From the NCBI GenBank assembly GCA_903835685.1, contig CAILNX010000014.1:1-64000 (forward strand): DNA of 64,000 nt, written 5' to 3'. Both the position numbers and the translations under genes were made by a program. Position 1 is the stretch's first letter. Each line of letters opens with the position of its first letter. The stretch is from an uncultured delta proteobacterium. Lineage in GTDB: Bacteria > Desulfobacterota > Desulfovibrionia > Desulfovibrionales > Desulfovibrionaceae. A model generated the notes under the pieces. The model saw nothing but the letters and a program-made list of their open reading frames with translations. It was not told the origin of the DNA and did no database searches. Shown here one piece after another: positions 51,091 through 60,427 of this stretch.

Positions 51091-52169
51091 GCCAGCCCCT
51101 TGGCCCGGGCCTGGGCCACATACCGATCGATCTGCCCGGCTGTGTACACGAACATGTCCGAGGCCAGGGCCTTGGAAAGGGTCTTGTACCACTCGGCCGT
51201 GAACTTGATGGTGTCCTCGAAATCCAGGGCCGCCTTCCAGGACAGGTGGGCCAGGGCCTTGTCGCAGCAGAGCTTGAGCAGGGTGCATTCCTTTTTCTGG
51301 ACGCAGGCTTCAGCCTCGATCTCGGTGGTGAACCCGGGCCAGTGCCGGGCCAGGGCGGCAGCCACCTCGCCCACATTGTGGTTCACGTCCGCGGCCGGGC
51401 CGAAATTGAAGGGCTCCTGGTCCAGGCCCTCGGGGTCGGACAGGAGGCGCGCGCCCAGCCAGAGATAGCCGCTCAGGGGCTCCAGCACGTGCTGCCAGGG
51501 CCGGGTGGCCCAAGGGCTGCGGATGTTCACGGCCTCGCCCTTGACCCAGGCCCGGGCGCAGTCGGGCACGATGCGATCCTCGGCCCAGTCCCCGCCGCCG
51601 ATGACGTTCCCGGCCCGGGTGGTGGCGCAGCGCGGCCCGTTCTTGAAAAAGGACTTCATGTAGGACTTGGCGATGATCTCGGCGCAGCCCTTGGACGCGC
51701 TGTACGGATCGTCCCCGCCCAGGGCGTCGGTCTCCCGGTAGCCAAAGACCCATTCGTCGTTGCGGTAGCATTTGTCGCTGGTGATGAGCACTGCGGCCTG
51801 AACCGAGGGCGTGACCCTTAAGGATTCCAGGATGTTCAGGGTGCCCATGGCGTTGGTCTGAAAGGTGACCGCAGGCTCGGCATAGGAGCGGCGCACCAGG
51901 GCTTGGGCGGCCAAGTGAAAGACCACCTCGGGCTTGAAGGCCGCGAAGGCCGCGCGCAGGCCGTCCAGGTCCCGGATGTCGCCAGTGATGTGCCGGATGC
52001 GGTTCTCCAGGCCCAAGACCTCGAAATTCGAAGGCTGGGTGGGGATGTCCAGGGAAAATCCGGCCACTTCCGCGCCCAGGCCCAGGAGCCAGGCCGTGAG
52101 CCAGGAGCCCTTGAACCCGGTGTGGCCAGTGACCAGGACCCGCTTGCCCGCGTATGCGTCGTCGAACAT
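51078..52169 (-). CDS. rfbG: CDP-glucose 4,6-dehydratase
   Basis: A 363-residue extended SDR. It starts AYAGKRVLVTGHTGFKGSWL, the RfbG version of the nucleotide-binding loop (TGHTGFKGSWL), and has ITSDKCYRNDEW and YSASKGCAEII with the catalytic YxxxK. It turns CDP-glucose into CDP-4-keto-6-deoxyglucose. rfbF, which makes CDP-glucose, lies 3 bases upstream. The pair feeds 3,6-dideoxyhexoses or other 6-deoxysugars; the downstream epimerase and reductase favour a 6-deoxyhexose. Confidence 0.93.
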   Translation of the reverse strand: MFDDAYAGKRVLVTGHTGFKGSWLTAWLLGLGAEVAGFSLDIPTQPSNFEVLGLENRIRHITGDIRDLDGLRAAFAAFKPEVVFHLAAQALVRRSYAEPAVTFQTNAMGTLNILESLRVTPSVQAAVLITSDKCYRNDEWVFGYRETDALGGDDPYSASKGCAEIIAKSYMKSFFKNGPRCATTRAGNVIGGGDWAEDRIVPDCARAWVKGEAVNIRSPWATRPWQHVLEPLSGYLWLGARLLSDPEGLDQEPFNFGPAADVNHNVGEVAAALARHWPGFTTEIEAEACVQKKECTLLKLCCDKALAHLSWKAALDFEDTIKFTAEWYKTLSKALASDMFVYTAGQIDRYVAQARAKGLAWTR

Positions 52170-52172
52170 GGT

Positions 52173-52946
52173 CTACCCCTTCACCCAGGGCCGCTGCCCT
52201 TTTTGCCACATGGCGTTCAGGCTCTGCCAGTCGCGCAGGGTGTCCATGCACTGCCAAAATCCCTCGTGCCGGTACATGGACAGCTTCCCGGCGTCGGCCA
52301 GCCGCTCCAGGGGGGCGGTCTCCAGGTCGCAGTCCTCGTCCTCGGTGAGGGAATCCAGGAACTCCCGCTTGAACACGAAGAACCCGCCGTTGATGTACTC
52401 GTTCAGGACCGGCTTCTCCTTCCAGGACAGGATGCGGCCGACCTCGTCCGTGGTCACGGCCCCGAACCGGGAGGGCATACGCACCCCGGTGAAGGTGCCC
52501 GTGGCCCCGGACTTCTTGTGGAAATCTACCAGGGCGGCCAGATCCACGTCAGCCAGACCATCGCCGTAGGTGACCATGAACCGATCCGTGTCGATGTACT
52601 TGGCCACCTTCTTGATGCGCGCCCCTTTGAGGGTCTCCTGGCCGGTATCCACCAGGGTGATCTTCCAGTTGGTGCAGGCGCAGTCGGTGTGCGTGGTCAC
52701 GGCCCCGGACCCCAGGTCCACGGTGAAGTCGCAGTTCTGGATCTTGTAGTTGTAGAAATATTCCTTAATCTTCTCGCCCTTGTATCCCAGCGGGAGCACG
52801 AAGTCCGTGTACCCGGCCGCGGCATAGATGTTCATGATGTGCCAGATGACCGGACGGCCGCCGATCTCCACCATGGGCTTGGGCTTGACCTCGGTCTCTT
52901 CGCGCAAGCGGGTGCCCTTGCCGCCGCACAGGATGATGACTTTCAT
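52173..52946 (-). CDS. rfbF: Glucose-1-phosphate cytidylyltransferase
   Basis: A 257-residue nucleotidyltransferase: MKVIILCGGKGTRLREETEV, KPMVEIGGRPVIWHIM, and VTYGDGLADVDL with the metal Asp. Length and motifs match RfbF. It makes CDP-glucose from CTP and glucose-1-phosphate. It overlaps the preceding gene by 4 bases. Confidence 0.95.
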   Translation of the reverse strand: MKVIILCGGKGTRLREETEVKPKPMVEIGGRPVIWHIMNIYAAAGYTDFVLPLGYKGEKIKEYFYNYKIQNCDFTVDLGSGAVTTHTDCACTNWKITLVDTGQETLKGARIKKVAKYIDTDRFMVTYGDGLADVDLAALVDFHKKSGATGTFTGVRMPSRFGAVTTDEVGRILSWKEKPVLNEYINGGFFVFKREFLDSLTEDEDCDLETAPLERLADAGKLSMYRHEGFWQCMDTLRDWQSLNAMWQKGQRPWVKG

Positions 52947-54475
52947 GGTGCTGTTCTCCCCAGCGGTTGTTCGTCCAGGTCAAAGGCCGCGACAATATGT
53001 TCTTCGTCCGGCCTTTGGAAAAGGGTGGCCCGATACTGTTCAGCCACGTCGGCCAAGGTGGCCGGATCGTGCTCAAGCCGGGTCTGGATGCGGGCCAGGG
53101 CCTCGGAAAGCTCTTCGGGTGTGGCCGCCGCGTCCCAGATGACCCCCCGTCCCAGGTCCGGCAGATAATTATGCGTAAATTTCCCCGGATATTCAACGGT
53201 AATGACTGGCACTCCCAGGGCCGCCGCCTCCACCAGACTTCCAGTGAAAGCCCCGATCACCACCCGGGCCTTTTGAAACAGGGCATACACGTCCTCTGTG
53301 ACAACGGTCATGTCCGGGGAGAGAAGACCGGCAAATTTTCCGGCCTCCGTGGCCGGATGGAATTTGACCAGCACCGGCCTGTCAAAACGCACCTGGGAGA
53401 CGAGGCGCAGGACAGCCGCCACCTCCGGCTCGAAATAGGGCAGAAGGATCAGGATATTCCCGGATTTCCAGGGCTCAAGGCAGGGGCCGAACAGGTGAGC
53501 GTAGCGCAAGGAAGGTCCCATGGCCACTGCCAGCCCGGGGCTGTCCGCAGGACAATGCCCGCCATTGACCAGGATCCGATCCGGGACCAGGCCACGGCCT
53601 ATTTCCGCTGGGTCCGGGCGGTAGAAAAGCATGCTGGAAGGCACGATGAACAACTGGGCTCCGTAGATGACCACCTTGCCCGGAACATCGCGCAATCCCT
53701 TGTAGAAATTCTTGTCGATGGTCTGGTTCTCGTACCAGCTGATGCATTTCAGGGTCGCGAATTCGGATCGGCTCAAATGGCGGCCATAGAGATGGCGGGC
53801 GTATCCGGAGATCACCACCTGATCCATGGTGTCCCAGAGGGCCGCGTGGACCAGGCGCTCGTCCGTGTCCGAACCCAGGGAGGCCATGAACCGCAAGAGG
53901 ACCAGGGGATAGATCAGCACCGCTCCCAGGAGGCGAAGAGAGTCCGAGGCCCTGAACAGTTGATATGCGGTCAAGACCCGGACCTGGTCCCGTTGCAGGA
54001 TGCGCAAGGCCCGGTACAGGGCCAGGGGGTTGTGCGAGCCATAGAATTTCGGAGTGAAGAAAAAGGGAACGCCCTGCTTCTCCAGCACCGGATACAGTCC
54101 CGGAAAGTATTTCTCCGTGAACCCGTCCTGTTTCAGAATGGAGGGGATCAGGAAATAGACATCAACGGCAACGGCCTGCCCCATGATCCCGTTGGAATCG
54201 AAGCGCTGGCCGGATAGCCGCCAGGCGAGGTGCTTGAGTCCGTGCAGGAGGACCCAGGCCAGATTCCTGGTCAGATACAGGCCGAGTTTGCCGATTTTGG
54301 CTGGCCAACTCAGGGGTGGCTTCGAAGGACCGGACAGAAAGTCGTCGAAAAAATCCCCAAGCAGGATGTTCTTGGCCAGTATCTGGTTGGACAGGAGAAG
54401 GATGCTGCGGGTCCTGCCGCTCATGGCGGACAGGAGGGAGAAAAGATGTTCGATGCGCGCGTGATGCTCTGACAT
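52943..54475 (-). CDS. Putative GT-B-type surface polysaccharide protein
   Basis: A 510-residue soluble protein without a signal peptide. The N-terminal half is mixed helix with a short hydrophobic patch (LLGAVLIYPLVLLRFM). The C-terminal half looks like a GT-B nucleotide-binding domain: VLVKFHPATEAGKF, VTEDVYALFQKARVVIGAFTG, then SLVEAAALGVPVITVEYPGK. This last pattern is common in capsule and CDP-glycerol-type transferases. The partial gene at the right edge has a comparable ending, so the two may be of related type. Donor and acceptor are unknown. It starts 6 bases after the HAD gene. Confidence 0.55.
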   Translation of the reverse strand: MSEHHARIEHLFSLLSAMSGRTRSILLLSNQILAKNILLGDFFDDFLSGPSKPPLSWPAKIGKLGLYLTRNLAWVLLHGLKHLAWRLSGQRFDSNGIMGQAVAVDVYFLIPSILKQDGFTEKYFPGLYPVLEKQGVPFFFTPKFYGSHNPLALYRALRILQRDQVRVLTAYQLFRASDSLRLLGAVLIYPLVLLRFMASLGSDTDERLVHAALWDTMDQVVISGYARHLYGRHLSRSEFATLKCISWYENQTIDKNFYKGLRDVPGKVVIYGAQLFIVPSSMLFYRPDPAEIGRGLVPDRILVNGGHCPADSPGLAVAMGPSLRYAHLFGPCLEPWKSGNILILLPYFEPEVAAVLRLVSQVRFDRPVLVKFHPATEAGKFAGLLSPDMTVVTEDVYALFQKARVVIGAFTGSLVEAAALGVPVITVEYPGKFTHNYLPDLGRGVIWDAAATPEELSEALARIQTRLEHDPATLADVAEQYRATLFQRPDEEHIVAAFDLDEQPLGRTAP

Positions 54476-54481
54476 GATGAC

Positions 54482-55135
54482 CTAGGGCCGCATAGGCCCC
54501 TGGCGCAACAGGTCCACATGGGCGCCCAACCCGGTCAGGTCCAGCCCCCAGGGCCAGGCGGAGTCCGCGAATTCCCGGCCCCGGCCATAGAAGAGGGTCC
54601 CCACGGCCTGGGCGGCCTGAAGGTCCGTGGAACTGTCCCCCACCATCAGGACCGTACCCGGCTCGACCCCGAAGTCCCGGACGATCCCGGCCAGAAGTTC
54701 GGTCTTCCCGGGCGGGGTGCCCCGCACCGTTCTGAAATATCCATGGAGGTCCCGCGCCCTGAAGATTTCCGTCAGTTCCTCATGCGGGGTGCCCGAGGCC
54801 ACGCACAGGGGCAGGACCTGGTGATAGGTCTGAATGAACTCCCGGGCTCCGGGAACGAAAGGCGCGGCCAGGACGCCCTCCAGGCAATATCGGGTGAAGC
54901 GCTCGCCCAATTCGTGGCTCTCCTCAACGGTGATTTCCCGGCCCAGGACTTCGCGATAATACCAGGCGAACTTCTCGAACCGGCTCACCCCTCCGTGGGC
55001 CTGATGGAACTCCACGAACCACTGCACGGATTCCGGGCCGTGGGCCTTAAAAAGCCGGGCAAAGGCCTGAGTCTTCACCTCCACGGATTCGAGAATGACC
55101 CCGTCGCAGTCCAGGACAATGAGCTCCAGAGACAT
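54482..55135 (-). CDS. HAD-family phosphatase
   Basis: A 217-residue haloacid dehalogenase-type hydrolase: motif I LDCDGVI (nucleophile Asp), motif II ASGTPHEEL, the Lys in GKTELLAG, and motif IV GDSSTDLQAA. The cap domain between is helical, as in phosphoglycolate/beta-phosphoglucomutase types. In this operon it probably removes a phosphate from a sugar precursor. It lies 1 base after the hydroxyacid dehydrogenase gene. Confidence 0.85.
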   Translation of the reverse strand: MSLELIVLDCDGVILESVEVKTQAFARLFKAHGPESVQWFVEFHQAHGGVSRFEKFAWYYREVLGREITVEESHELGERFTRYCLEGVLAAPFVPGAREFIQTYHQVLPLCVASGTPHEELTEIFRARDLHGYFRTVRGTPPGKTELLAGIVRDFGVEPGTVLMVGDSSTDLQAAQAVGTLFYGRGREFADSAWPWGLDLTGLGAHVDLLRQGPMRP

Positions 55136-55136
55136 T

Positions 55137-56057
55137 TCAGCCCTTCCCCAGGCTGGCCAGGAGGTTCTTGACCGCGTCCACCTCCATGGTGATCCGGGAC
55201 TCCATGGCGTAGGATCCGATGTGGGGGGTCAGGATCACGCTGTCCAGATCCTTGAGTGGACCGACATAGGGTTCGGCCTCGAACACGTCCAGGGCCGCGC
55301 CAGCCAGGCGTCCCTCGGCCAGGGCCGCGTGCAGGGCCGTCTCGTCCACCAGCCCGCCTCGGGCGCAGTTGATGAGCCAGGACCCACGCGGCATGAGCCG
55401 CAGTTCCCGGTCGCCGATGAGATGGCCGCCTTCCTTGGGCTTGGAACAGTGCAGGGTGAGGATGTCGGCCCAGACCAGAAGCTCGTCCAGGGATTTTTTC
55501 GGGGTGTCCAGGCCATCCACAAAGGGATCGAAATAGGCGATATCCACCCCAAGCGGGGCAAAGGCCCGGGCCACGGCCCGGCCGATCCGTCCGAAACCCA
55601 CCACGCCCAGCCGCTTGCCTTGAAGCGTGCGGCCCATGCGCTTTTTCCAGATTCCCGAGCGCAGTTCCCGATCCATGCGGGTGACATCGCGCACCAGATC
55701 CAGGGCCAGCCCCAGGGTCAATTCGACCACGGCCAGGGTGGGGCCGTCCGGGGTGTTGGTCACGGCCATGCCCAGTTCCCGGGCCGCTTCCTGGTCCACG
55801 TTGTCCATGCCCGTGCCGCAGCGGGCAATGGCCTTGAGCCCGGACAGGGCGGTGAGCACCCGACGGGTGAGGGGTTCGGTGCCGGCCACCACGCCAACGC
55901 AACCGGACAGGACCTCGATGGCCTCGTCCTCGGTGAGCTTGCGGCCGTGCGGGTTCAGCACCGGGGCATACCCGGCCGCAGTCATCAGGCGCATGGGCTC
56001 CTGGCTGAATTTGGCGAAAGAGGAGGTGGTCACGGCAATGCGCGGCTGATCAGTCAT
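55137..56057 (-). CDS. D-2-hydroxyacid dehydrogenase (phosphoglycerate dehydrogenase-like)
   Basis: A 306-residue NAD-dependent dehydrogenase. The Rossmann loop is GVVGFGRIGRAVA, with catalytic Arg in INCARGGLVDE, Glu in FEAEPY and His in LTPHIGS. I chose MTDQPRIAVT at 56057, which overlaps the stop of the epimerase gene by 8 bases; upstream ATGs would extend it into that gene. In a sugar cluster it may oxidise or reduce a 2-keto acid precursor of an unusual sugar. Confidence 0.85.
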   Translation of the reverse strand: MTDQPRIAVTTSSFAKFSQEPMRLMTAAGYAPVLNPHGRKLTEDEAIEVLSGCVGVVAGTEPLTRRVLTALSGLKAIARCGTGMDNVDQEAARELGMAVTNTPDGPTLAVVELTLGLALDLVRDVTRMDRELRSGIWKKRMGRTLQGKRLGVVGFGRIGRAVARAFAPLGVDIAYFDPFVDGLDTPKKSLDELLVWADILTLHCSKPKEGGHLIGDRELRLMPRGSWLINCARGGLVDETALHAALAEGRLAGAALDVFEAEPYVGPLKDLDSVILTPHIGSYAMESRITMEVDAVKNLLASLGKG

Positions 56058-56958
56058 GCTCGGCTTCCCCGGCTGTTTCATGATGAATTTCCTCAATGAG
56101 GTCCAGGATGCCCTGGCCAAGGTCGATGAATACCGAAGGAACCATCTTCTTCCCCTGGCGCGGCGTGTACCGGTAGGGGGTCAGGGCGTAATGGGACATG
56201 GAATAGTCCGAACCCTCGGTGGTGAAGTCCATCTCGATCCGCCGGCTGGAAATCTCCTGGATCATGGTCAGCACTTCCCGGATGGAGAGCACCTGGGTCC
56301 CGGTCAGGGTCAGGTGCTGGTTGGCGAACTCCGGCCGCAAGGCCTCCACGCTCAAGCGCACCGCGTCCAGGACGTGGATGTATTCGCGGCGCTCCTCCCC
56401 GGTGCCCGGATACAGAATCCGCTGGCCCTGCACGGCCTGGGACACCCAGCGCTTGAGGCCGTTCCAGACCTGGGCTCGGGGTCCGTAGAGGGAGCCGTAG
56501 CGCAGCACGGTGTATTCCAGCCCATACTCCGCGCCGTAGGCCTCGATGATGGACTCCACAGCCTGCTTGCTCACCCGGTAGAAAGAGCCCTTGTCGCTGT
56601 ACACGTACACCGTGGAGGCGAACAGCAGGCGGCGGACCTTGGCGGCCACGCAGGCCTCAATGACATTGGTGCTGCCCAGGATGTTCCGCTCGATGGTCGT
56701 GCGCGGATTGGCTGCCGCCTGCCCGATGTCGGCCACGCCCGCCAGATGGTAGACATAGGCCGAGCCCCGGACCACGTCCTGGATCTTCTCGAACTCCAGG
56801 ACATCCCCGCAGACCATGTGCTGGTCCTTGCGCAGCCAGGGGGAGACGTTCAGGTCGTAGATGGTGACCGCAAATCCCTGGTCCGAAAGGCAATCAGCCA
56901 GATGGCTGCCCAGAAATCCCGAGCCGCCGATGACCACGACCTTCTCGCCGCTATTCAT
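56050..56958 (-). CDS. NAD-dependent nucleotide-sugar epimerase/dehydratase
   Basis: A 302-residue extended SDR: VVIGGSGFLGSHLADCLSDQ, YHLAGVADIGQAA, and FYRVSKQAVES with YxxxK. Similar to GalE-type and UDP-GlcNAc epimerases, but the sugar is not identifiable. It overlaps both neighbours by 8 bases. Confidence 0.85.
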   Translation of the reverse strand: MNSGEKVVVIGGSGFLGSHLADCLSDQGFAVTIYDLNVSPWLRKDQHMVCGDVLEFEKIQDVVRGSAYVYHLAGVADIGQAAANPRTTIERNILGSTNVIEACVAAKVRRLLFASTVYVYSDKGSFYRVSKQAVESIIEAYGAEYGLEYTVLRYGSLYGPRAQVWNGLKRWVSQAVQGQRILYPGTGEERREYIHVLDAVRLSVEALRPEFANQHLTLTGTQVLSIREVLTMIQEISSRRIEMDFTTEGSDYSMSHYALTPYRYTPRQGKKMVPSVFIDLGQGILDLIEEIHHETAGEAEHD

Positions 56959-57793
56959 GATAGACCCGCCAGGCGTCGAAGCGGTGGGCCAGTTCGTTCA
57001 GTTTCTCCATGCCCAGGTCGGCCATGTTCCGCCGGTCCGCGCTGTAATAGGACCAGAAAATGTCCGTCTCGAAGTTCTGCCGGTAGGTCCCGCCGTTCTG
57101 GTTCTCCACCCGGGGGAACCGGGTCTTGAGCAGGGCCTCGGTCTCCTCCCAGAAGGTTCCGCAGCGGTTGTCCGGGATGTCCACGGAAGACAGCCCCAAC
57201 TTGGTGCGCAGCATGTTCACGTAGGCCGTGTTCACCCGGCCGTAGGTGTAGTTGCCGTCGTCAATGGCCACCATGCCGCCCTTGACCATGAGCGGGCACA
57301 CGGCCGCCACTTCACTCTTCAGGTTGTCCCAGGTGTGGTCGCTGTCCAGGAAGCAGCCCACCACGGTGCGGCCCAGTTCGGCCAGCATGGGGATGCCCAC
57401 GTAGGGTGACTTGCTGTCGTAGGCCACGTACTTCCAGTGGTTGAAGATGTTCTTCTCGCTGAAGTGGCGCAGAAGGGTGTCCGTGAGCATGGCCCGCAGA
57501 TAGGACAGCTTGTTCCCGCTGATATCCCAGGTGTAGAGTTCGGTGTCCCATTTCAGGGAGAAATAGAGCAGGACGATGGTGGAGGCCCCGCTGCCGGTCT
57601 CCACCAGGACCATTTTCCGGTCCCGCTGAAAGGTTCCGTCCGCTTCCAGCGCGGTGAGCTGGTCATAGATGGCCAGGAACTCCGTGTCCGGAATCCCGTT
57701 GGGCCAGCGGGGCAGCATCCGCTTGATGGTGATGAGCCACTGCTTGGGGTCCTTTTCAATGGACTCCTTGTCGCCGAAATAGAAATCGTACAT
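56951..57793 (-). CDS. SAM-methyltransferase-like protein
   Basis: A 280-residue protein starting MYDFYFGDKES at 57793; the longer open frame overlaps the upstream gene. It has a class I methyltransferase-like core: VLVETGSGASTIVLLYFSLK (a loose GxGxS loop), then FLDSDHTWDNLKSEVAAVC and MVKGGMVAIDDGNY, typical of Methyltransf_24/cephalosporin-hydroxylase-like proteins. It probably methylates a sugar or a sugar acid in this pathway, though binding of SAM is not certain from the degenerate loop. Confidence 0.6.
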   Translation of the reverse strand: MYDFYFGDKESIEKDPKQWLITIKRMLPRWPNGIPDTEFLAIYDQLTALEADGTFQRDRKMVLVETGSGASTIVLLYFSLKWDTELYTWDISGNKLSYLRAMLTDTLLRHFSEKNIFNHWKYVAYDSKSPYVGIPMLAELGRTVVGCFLDSDHTWDNLKSEVAAVCPLMVKGGMVAIDDGNYTYGRVNTAYVNMLRTKLGLSSVDIPDNRCGTFWEETEALLKTRFPRVENQNGGTYRQNFETDIFWSYYSADRRNMADLGMEKLNELAHRFDAWRVYHE

Positions 57794-57810
57794 TGGTTTC
57801 TCCCGTATGC

Positions 57811-58587
57811 TTAGAGCCAGTCGCCGCCGGTGACGGCGAACATCTGCCCGGTGATGAACCGGGCCCATCCGGACAAAAGATACACGATCAGAGCGGCGAC
57901 CTCTTCCGGTCGTCCGGCCCGTTTCAACGGCACGTACCCGGCGCGTTTCTCCAGATCATCCCCGGTCTTGCCCTGCCAGCGTTCATGAAAGCCACTGGCG
58001 ATGAACCCCGGGCGCACCCCGTTGACCAGGATGCCACTGGCCGCGCCCTCGCGGGCCAGTCCCTGCACCAGACATTCGACGCCCCGCTTGGCCACCCCGT
58101 AAGGAAAGGCCGTGGGGCTGCCCCCGTGCAGGGCGGATTCCGTGCCCATGAGGACCACGGCGCCTCCCTGGGTTGGCATGGCGGCCATGGCCGCGCGAGC
58201 CAGGAAAAAAGGGATGTTCAGGTTGATGTCCAGGTCCGCCTTCCACTCGGCCTCGGTCAGGTCCTTCCAGTGGGCATTGCGCGCGATGCCCCCGCAGAGC
58301 ACCACCAGCCCGTCGATGCCGCCCGCCTGGGCGCAAAATTCGTTCACGATTCTTCGACAGTCCGCCTCGCCGCAGAGTTGACCGGGCAAGTCGAACACCT
58401 GATGGCGGGCGTCACCCGCGGCGGCCTGGGCGGAGCGGCCCCGGTGGAACCCGATGGAGCATTCCGGCCCGGCCAGGAGCATGTCCACCACGGCCCGGCC
58501 AATGCCGCCGCTGGCCCCGATCACCAGAATCCTCGAACCGGCCGCTACCTGCGGGGTCCAATCGGGTGAGGTGAAAGGCGTGTTCAT
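57811..58587 (-). CDS. Short-chain dehydrogenase/reductase
   Basis: A 258-residue classical SDR: LVIGASGGIGRAVVDML, VLCGGIARNAHW, a Ser in VLMGTESALHGG and the catalytic FPYGVAKRG (YxxxK). The end GQMFAVTGGDWL is typical. The ATG at 58587 overlaps the stop of the upstream gene (TGATG). In the Campylobacter Ptm pathway an SDR works with a CMP-sugar synthetase, which fits the neighbourhood loosely. Confidence 0.85.
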   Translation of the reverse strand: MNTPFTSPDWTPQVAAGSRILVIGASGGIGRAVVDMLLAGPECSIGFHRGRSAQAAAGDARHQVFDLPGQLCGEADCRRIVNEFCAQAGGIDGLVVLCGGIARNAHWKDLTEAEWKADLDINLNIPFFLARAAMAAMPTQGGAVVLMGTESALHGGSPTAFPYGVAKRGVECLVQGLAREGAASGILVNGVRPGFIASGFHERWQGKTGDDLEKRAGYVPLKRAGRPEEVAALIVYLLSGWARFITGQMFAVTGGDWL

Positions 58588-59396
58588 CAGTAGCATTCCT
58601 CCATGACCTTCAGGCTGGCCCGGATGGGGCCGAGCACATCGTCCGGATCGAGCATCCGCTGCTCCAGGGACACGAACCCGGAATACCCGATGTCCCGCAG
58701 CAGCCCTCCCAACCGGGCATGGTCCACCGTTCCGGTGCTTCCCAGCAGGCCCAGCCCGGGATCGTTGGCGTGGAAGTGGACCAGGGTGGGGGCCATCTCC
58801 TGGAACAGGTCCGGGGTGTCCTCCCCAGCCTCGGCCACGGCCTTGGCGTCCAGATGCCCCTGGAGTTCCGGCCGATCCACACGGCGGGCAATGGCCAAGG
58901 CCTGGGCTGCGGTGTGGATGTAATCCGCCTCCTGTCGCCCCAGGGCCTCAATCAGGAAAGCGGTTCCGTGCCCGGCCGTCAGGCCCGACAATTCCTGGAA
59001 AAAAGCCACGGTCTCGATATCGCATTCATCCACAGACCGGTCTCCGCGCCGCCGGGCCGGAGGGGAGCCGAAAACCAGGAACCGGCCCCCGAGATCAGCG
59101 CAGAGACGGGAAAGTCCGGTAAGAAATTCCAAGGTCTGTTTTCGGACCTCCGGCCCCCGGAAAAGCCCCAGGTCCGGGCGGTCAAAGAACAGGGAATGCA
59201 GACCGACCACCCGCAACCCTGCCTGTTCCACCTGCTGGCGATAGTTGCGCGCCTGGGCAGGGGAGACGGTCGAGGTGTTCTCCCAGACCTTGCTGGGGGC
59301 CACTTCCAACCCCTCGAAGCCCAGGTCGGCTAGGGCCTTGAGCTCCGGTTCATGCCCAAAGGAGGGGAGGGCGATGTTGGATACGGCAAGGTGCAT
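58587..59396 (-). CDS. Sugar phosphate isomerase/epimerase-like TIM barrel protein
   Basis: A 269-residue protein of the AP-endonuclease-2/xylose-isomerase-like superfamily: MHLAVSNIALPSFGHEPELK, LADLGFEGLEVAPSKVW, HLDAKAVAEAGEDTPD and VHFHANDPGLGLLGST provide the usual metal-binding acids and His. I chose the ATG at 59396; the open frame upstream runs into the gene before it. The substrate is unknown, probably a sugar or keto acid of this pathway. Confidence 0.8.
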   Translation of the reverse strand: MHLAVSNIALPSFGHEPELKALADLGFEGLEVAPSKVWENTSTVSPAQARNYRQQVEQAGLRVVGLHSLFFDRPDLGLFRGPEVRKQTLEFLTGLSRLCADLGGRFLVFGSPPARRRGDRSVDECDIETVAFFQELSGLTAGHGTAFLIEALGRQEADYIHTAAQALAIARRVDRPELQGHLDAKAVAEAGEDTPDLFQEMAPTLVHFHANDPGLGLLGSTGTVDHARLGGLLRDIGYSGFVSLEQRMLDPDDVLGPIRASLKVMEECY

Positions 59397-59434
59397 GTTC
59401 GTACCGCCGGAACCAGGCACTGATCGCGCCCGGA

Positions 59435-60427
59435 TCAGCGGGAGCCCTCGCGCTCCCGTTTTTTCAGAATCTGGGTGGTGCGCCAGGGACAACCGTTGCA
59501 GTCCGACACCTCGTGCGACCGGCCAGCCCTGTGGAGTTCCCTGGCCCGCTCCACCACCGGAGCGCGCCAGCACTCGCTGACCGTCATTTCCCGGAGGTTG
59601 CCGGGTGAAAGATGACGAAAATCGTCGTTGTTGCAGGGCATGACGGTCCCGTCGCATTCCACGGTCATGCGCTGCCAGAGCTGGGGACAGGCCCAGTCGG
59701 TTTCCACCAGGGTCTGGTTGCGGCCGACCACGTCCTTGTAGTCAATGGCTGCGGTCTCGTCGCAGTGAGGCGCCCAGAACCGGGCGTACTCCGCGAGGTC
59801 CAGGCCGGGCAGGGCCACGGTCTGGATGCGCACCTTGGGATAGGTGGCCCCGGCCTTGGCCTTGAGCTCCTGGAGCCGGTCCACGTTCTCCATGACCTTG
59901 TGGAACTTGGCCCCCACCCGCTCACGCTCAAAGGGCTCGGCCCGGGTCCCTTCCACGGACACCGAGATGCGGTTCAGCCCGGCGTCGATGAGGCCCTGGG
60001 TCTTTTTCTCCGTGAGCAGCATGCCGTTGGTGTTGAAATACACGTCCAGGATGCCGCGTTTCTTGGCGTGGGCCACCATGTCCACGATGTGCGGGTGGAG
60101 CAGGGGTTCCCCCCGGTAGCTGAGCTTGACCCCGCACAGCCCTTTTTCCGCGCCCTCGTCCACGATCCTCTTGTACAGCTCGAAATCAATGTCGCAGAAC
60201 TGCTCCGGGGTGAGCAGGGGCAGCTTGTCGCAGAAGGTGCATTTCAAGTTGCAGCGGTTGGTGGCCTCGATGTCCAGGTGGATGGGGAAATCCCGGACCA
60301 CGAAGTCGCGGGGATTCTCCATCCACATCCGGCGATATTCGCGGTAGCGGGGGTCATCGGACTCGTGCACCGACACCCCGGACAGGGCGGTGAAATTGGC
60401 GTTGGGGACCGCCTTGACCTCGCTCAC
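59435..60427 (-). CDS. Radical SAM protein with SPASM-like C-terminal domain
   Basis: A 330-residue enzyme. The radical SAM cluster motif is CNLKCTFC (CxxxCxxC), preceded by LDIEATNR, with KLSYRGEPLLHPH after it. The C-terminal region has further Cys groups (WACPQLW, GTVMPCNND, ECWRAP, SDCNGCPW) that fit a SPASM auxiliary-cluster domain. It would carry out a radical step such as epimerisation, dehydration or C-C bond change on a sugar. It overlaps the CMP-sugar synthetase gene by 4 bases. Confidence 0.88.
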   Translation of the reverse strand: MSEVKAVPNANFTALSGVSVHESDDPRYREYRRMWMENPRDFVVRDFPIHLDIEATNRCNLKCTFCDKLPLLTPEQFCDIDFELYKRIVDEGAEKGLCGVKLSYRGEPLLHPHIVDMVAHAKKRGILDVYFNTNGMLLTEKKTQGLIDAGLNRISVSVEGTRAEPFERERVGAKFHKVMENVDRLQELKAKAGATYPKVRIQTVALPGLDLAEYARFWAPHCDETAAIDYKDVVGRNQTLVETDWACPQLWQRMTVECDGTVMPCNNDDFRHLSPGNLREMTVSECWRAPVVERARELHRAGRSHEVSDCNGCPWRTTQILKKREREGSR

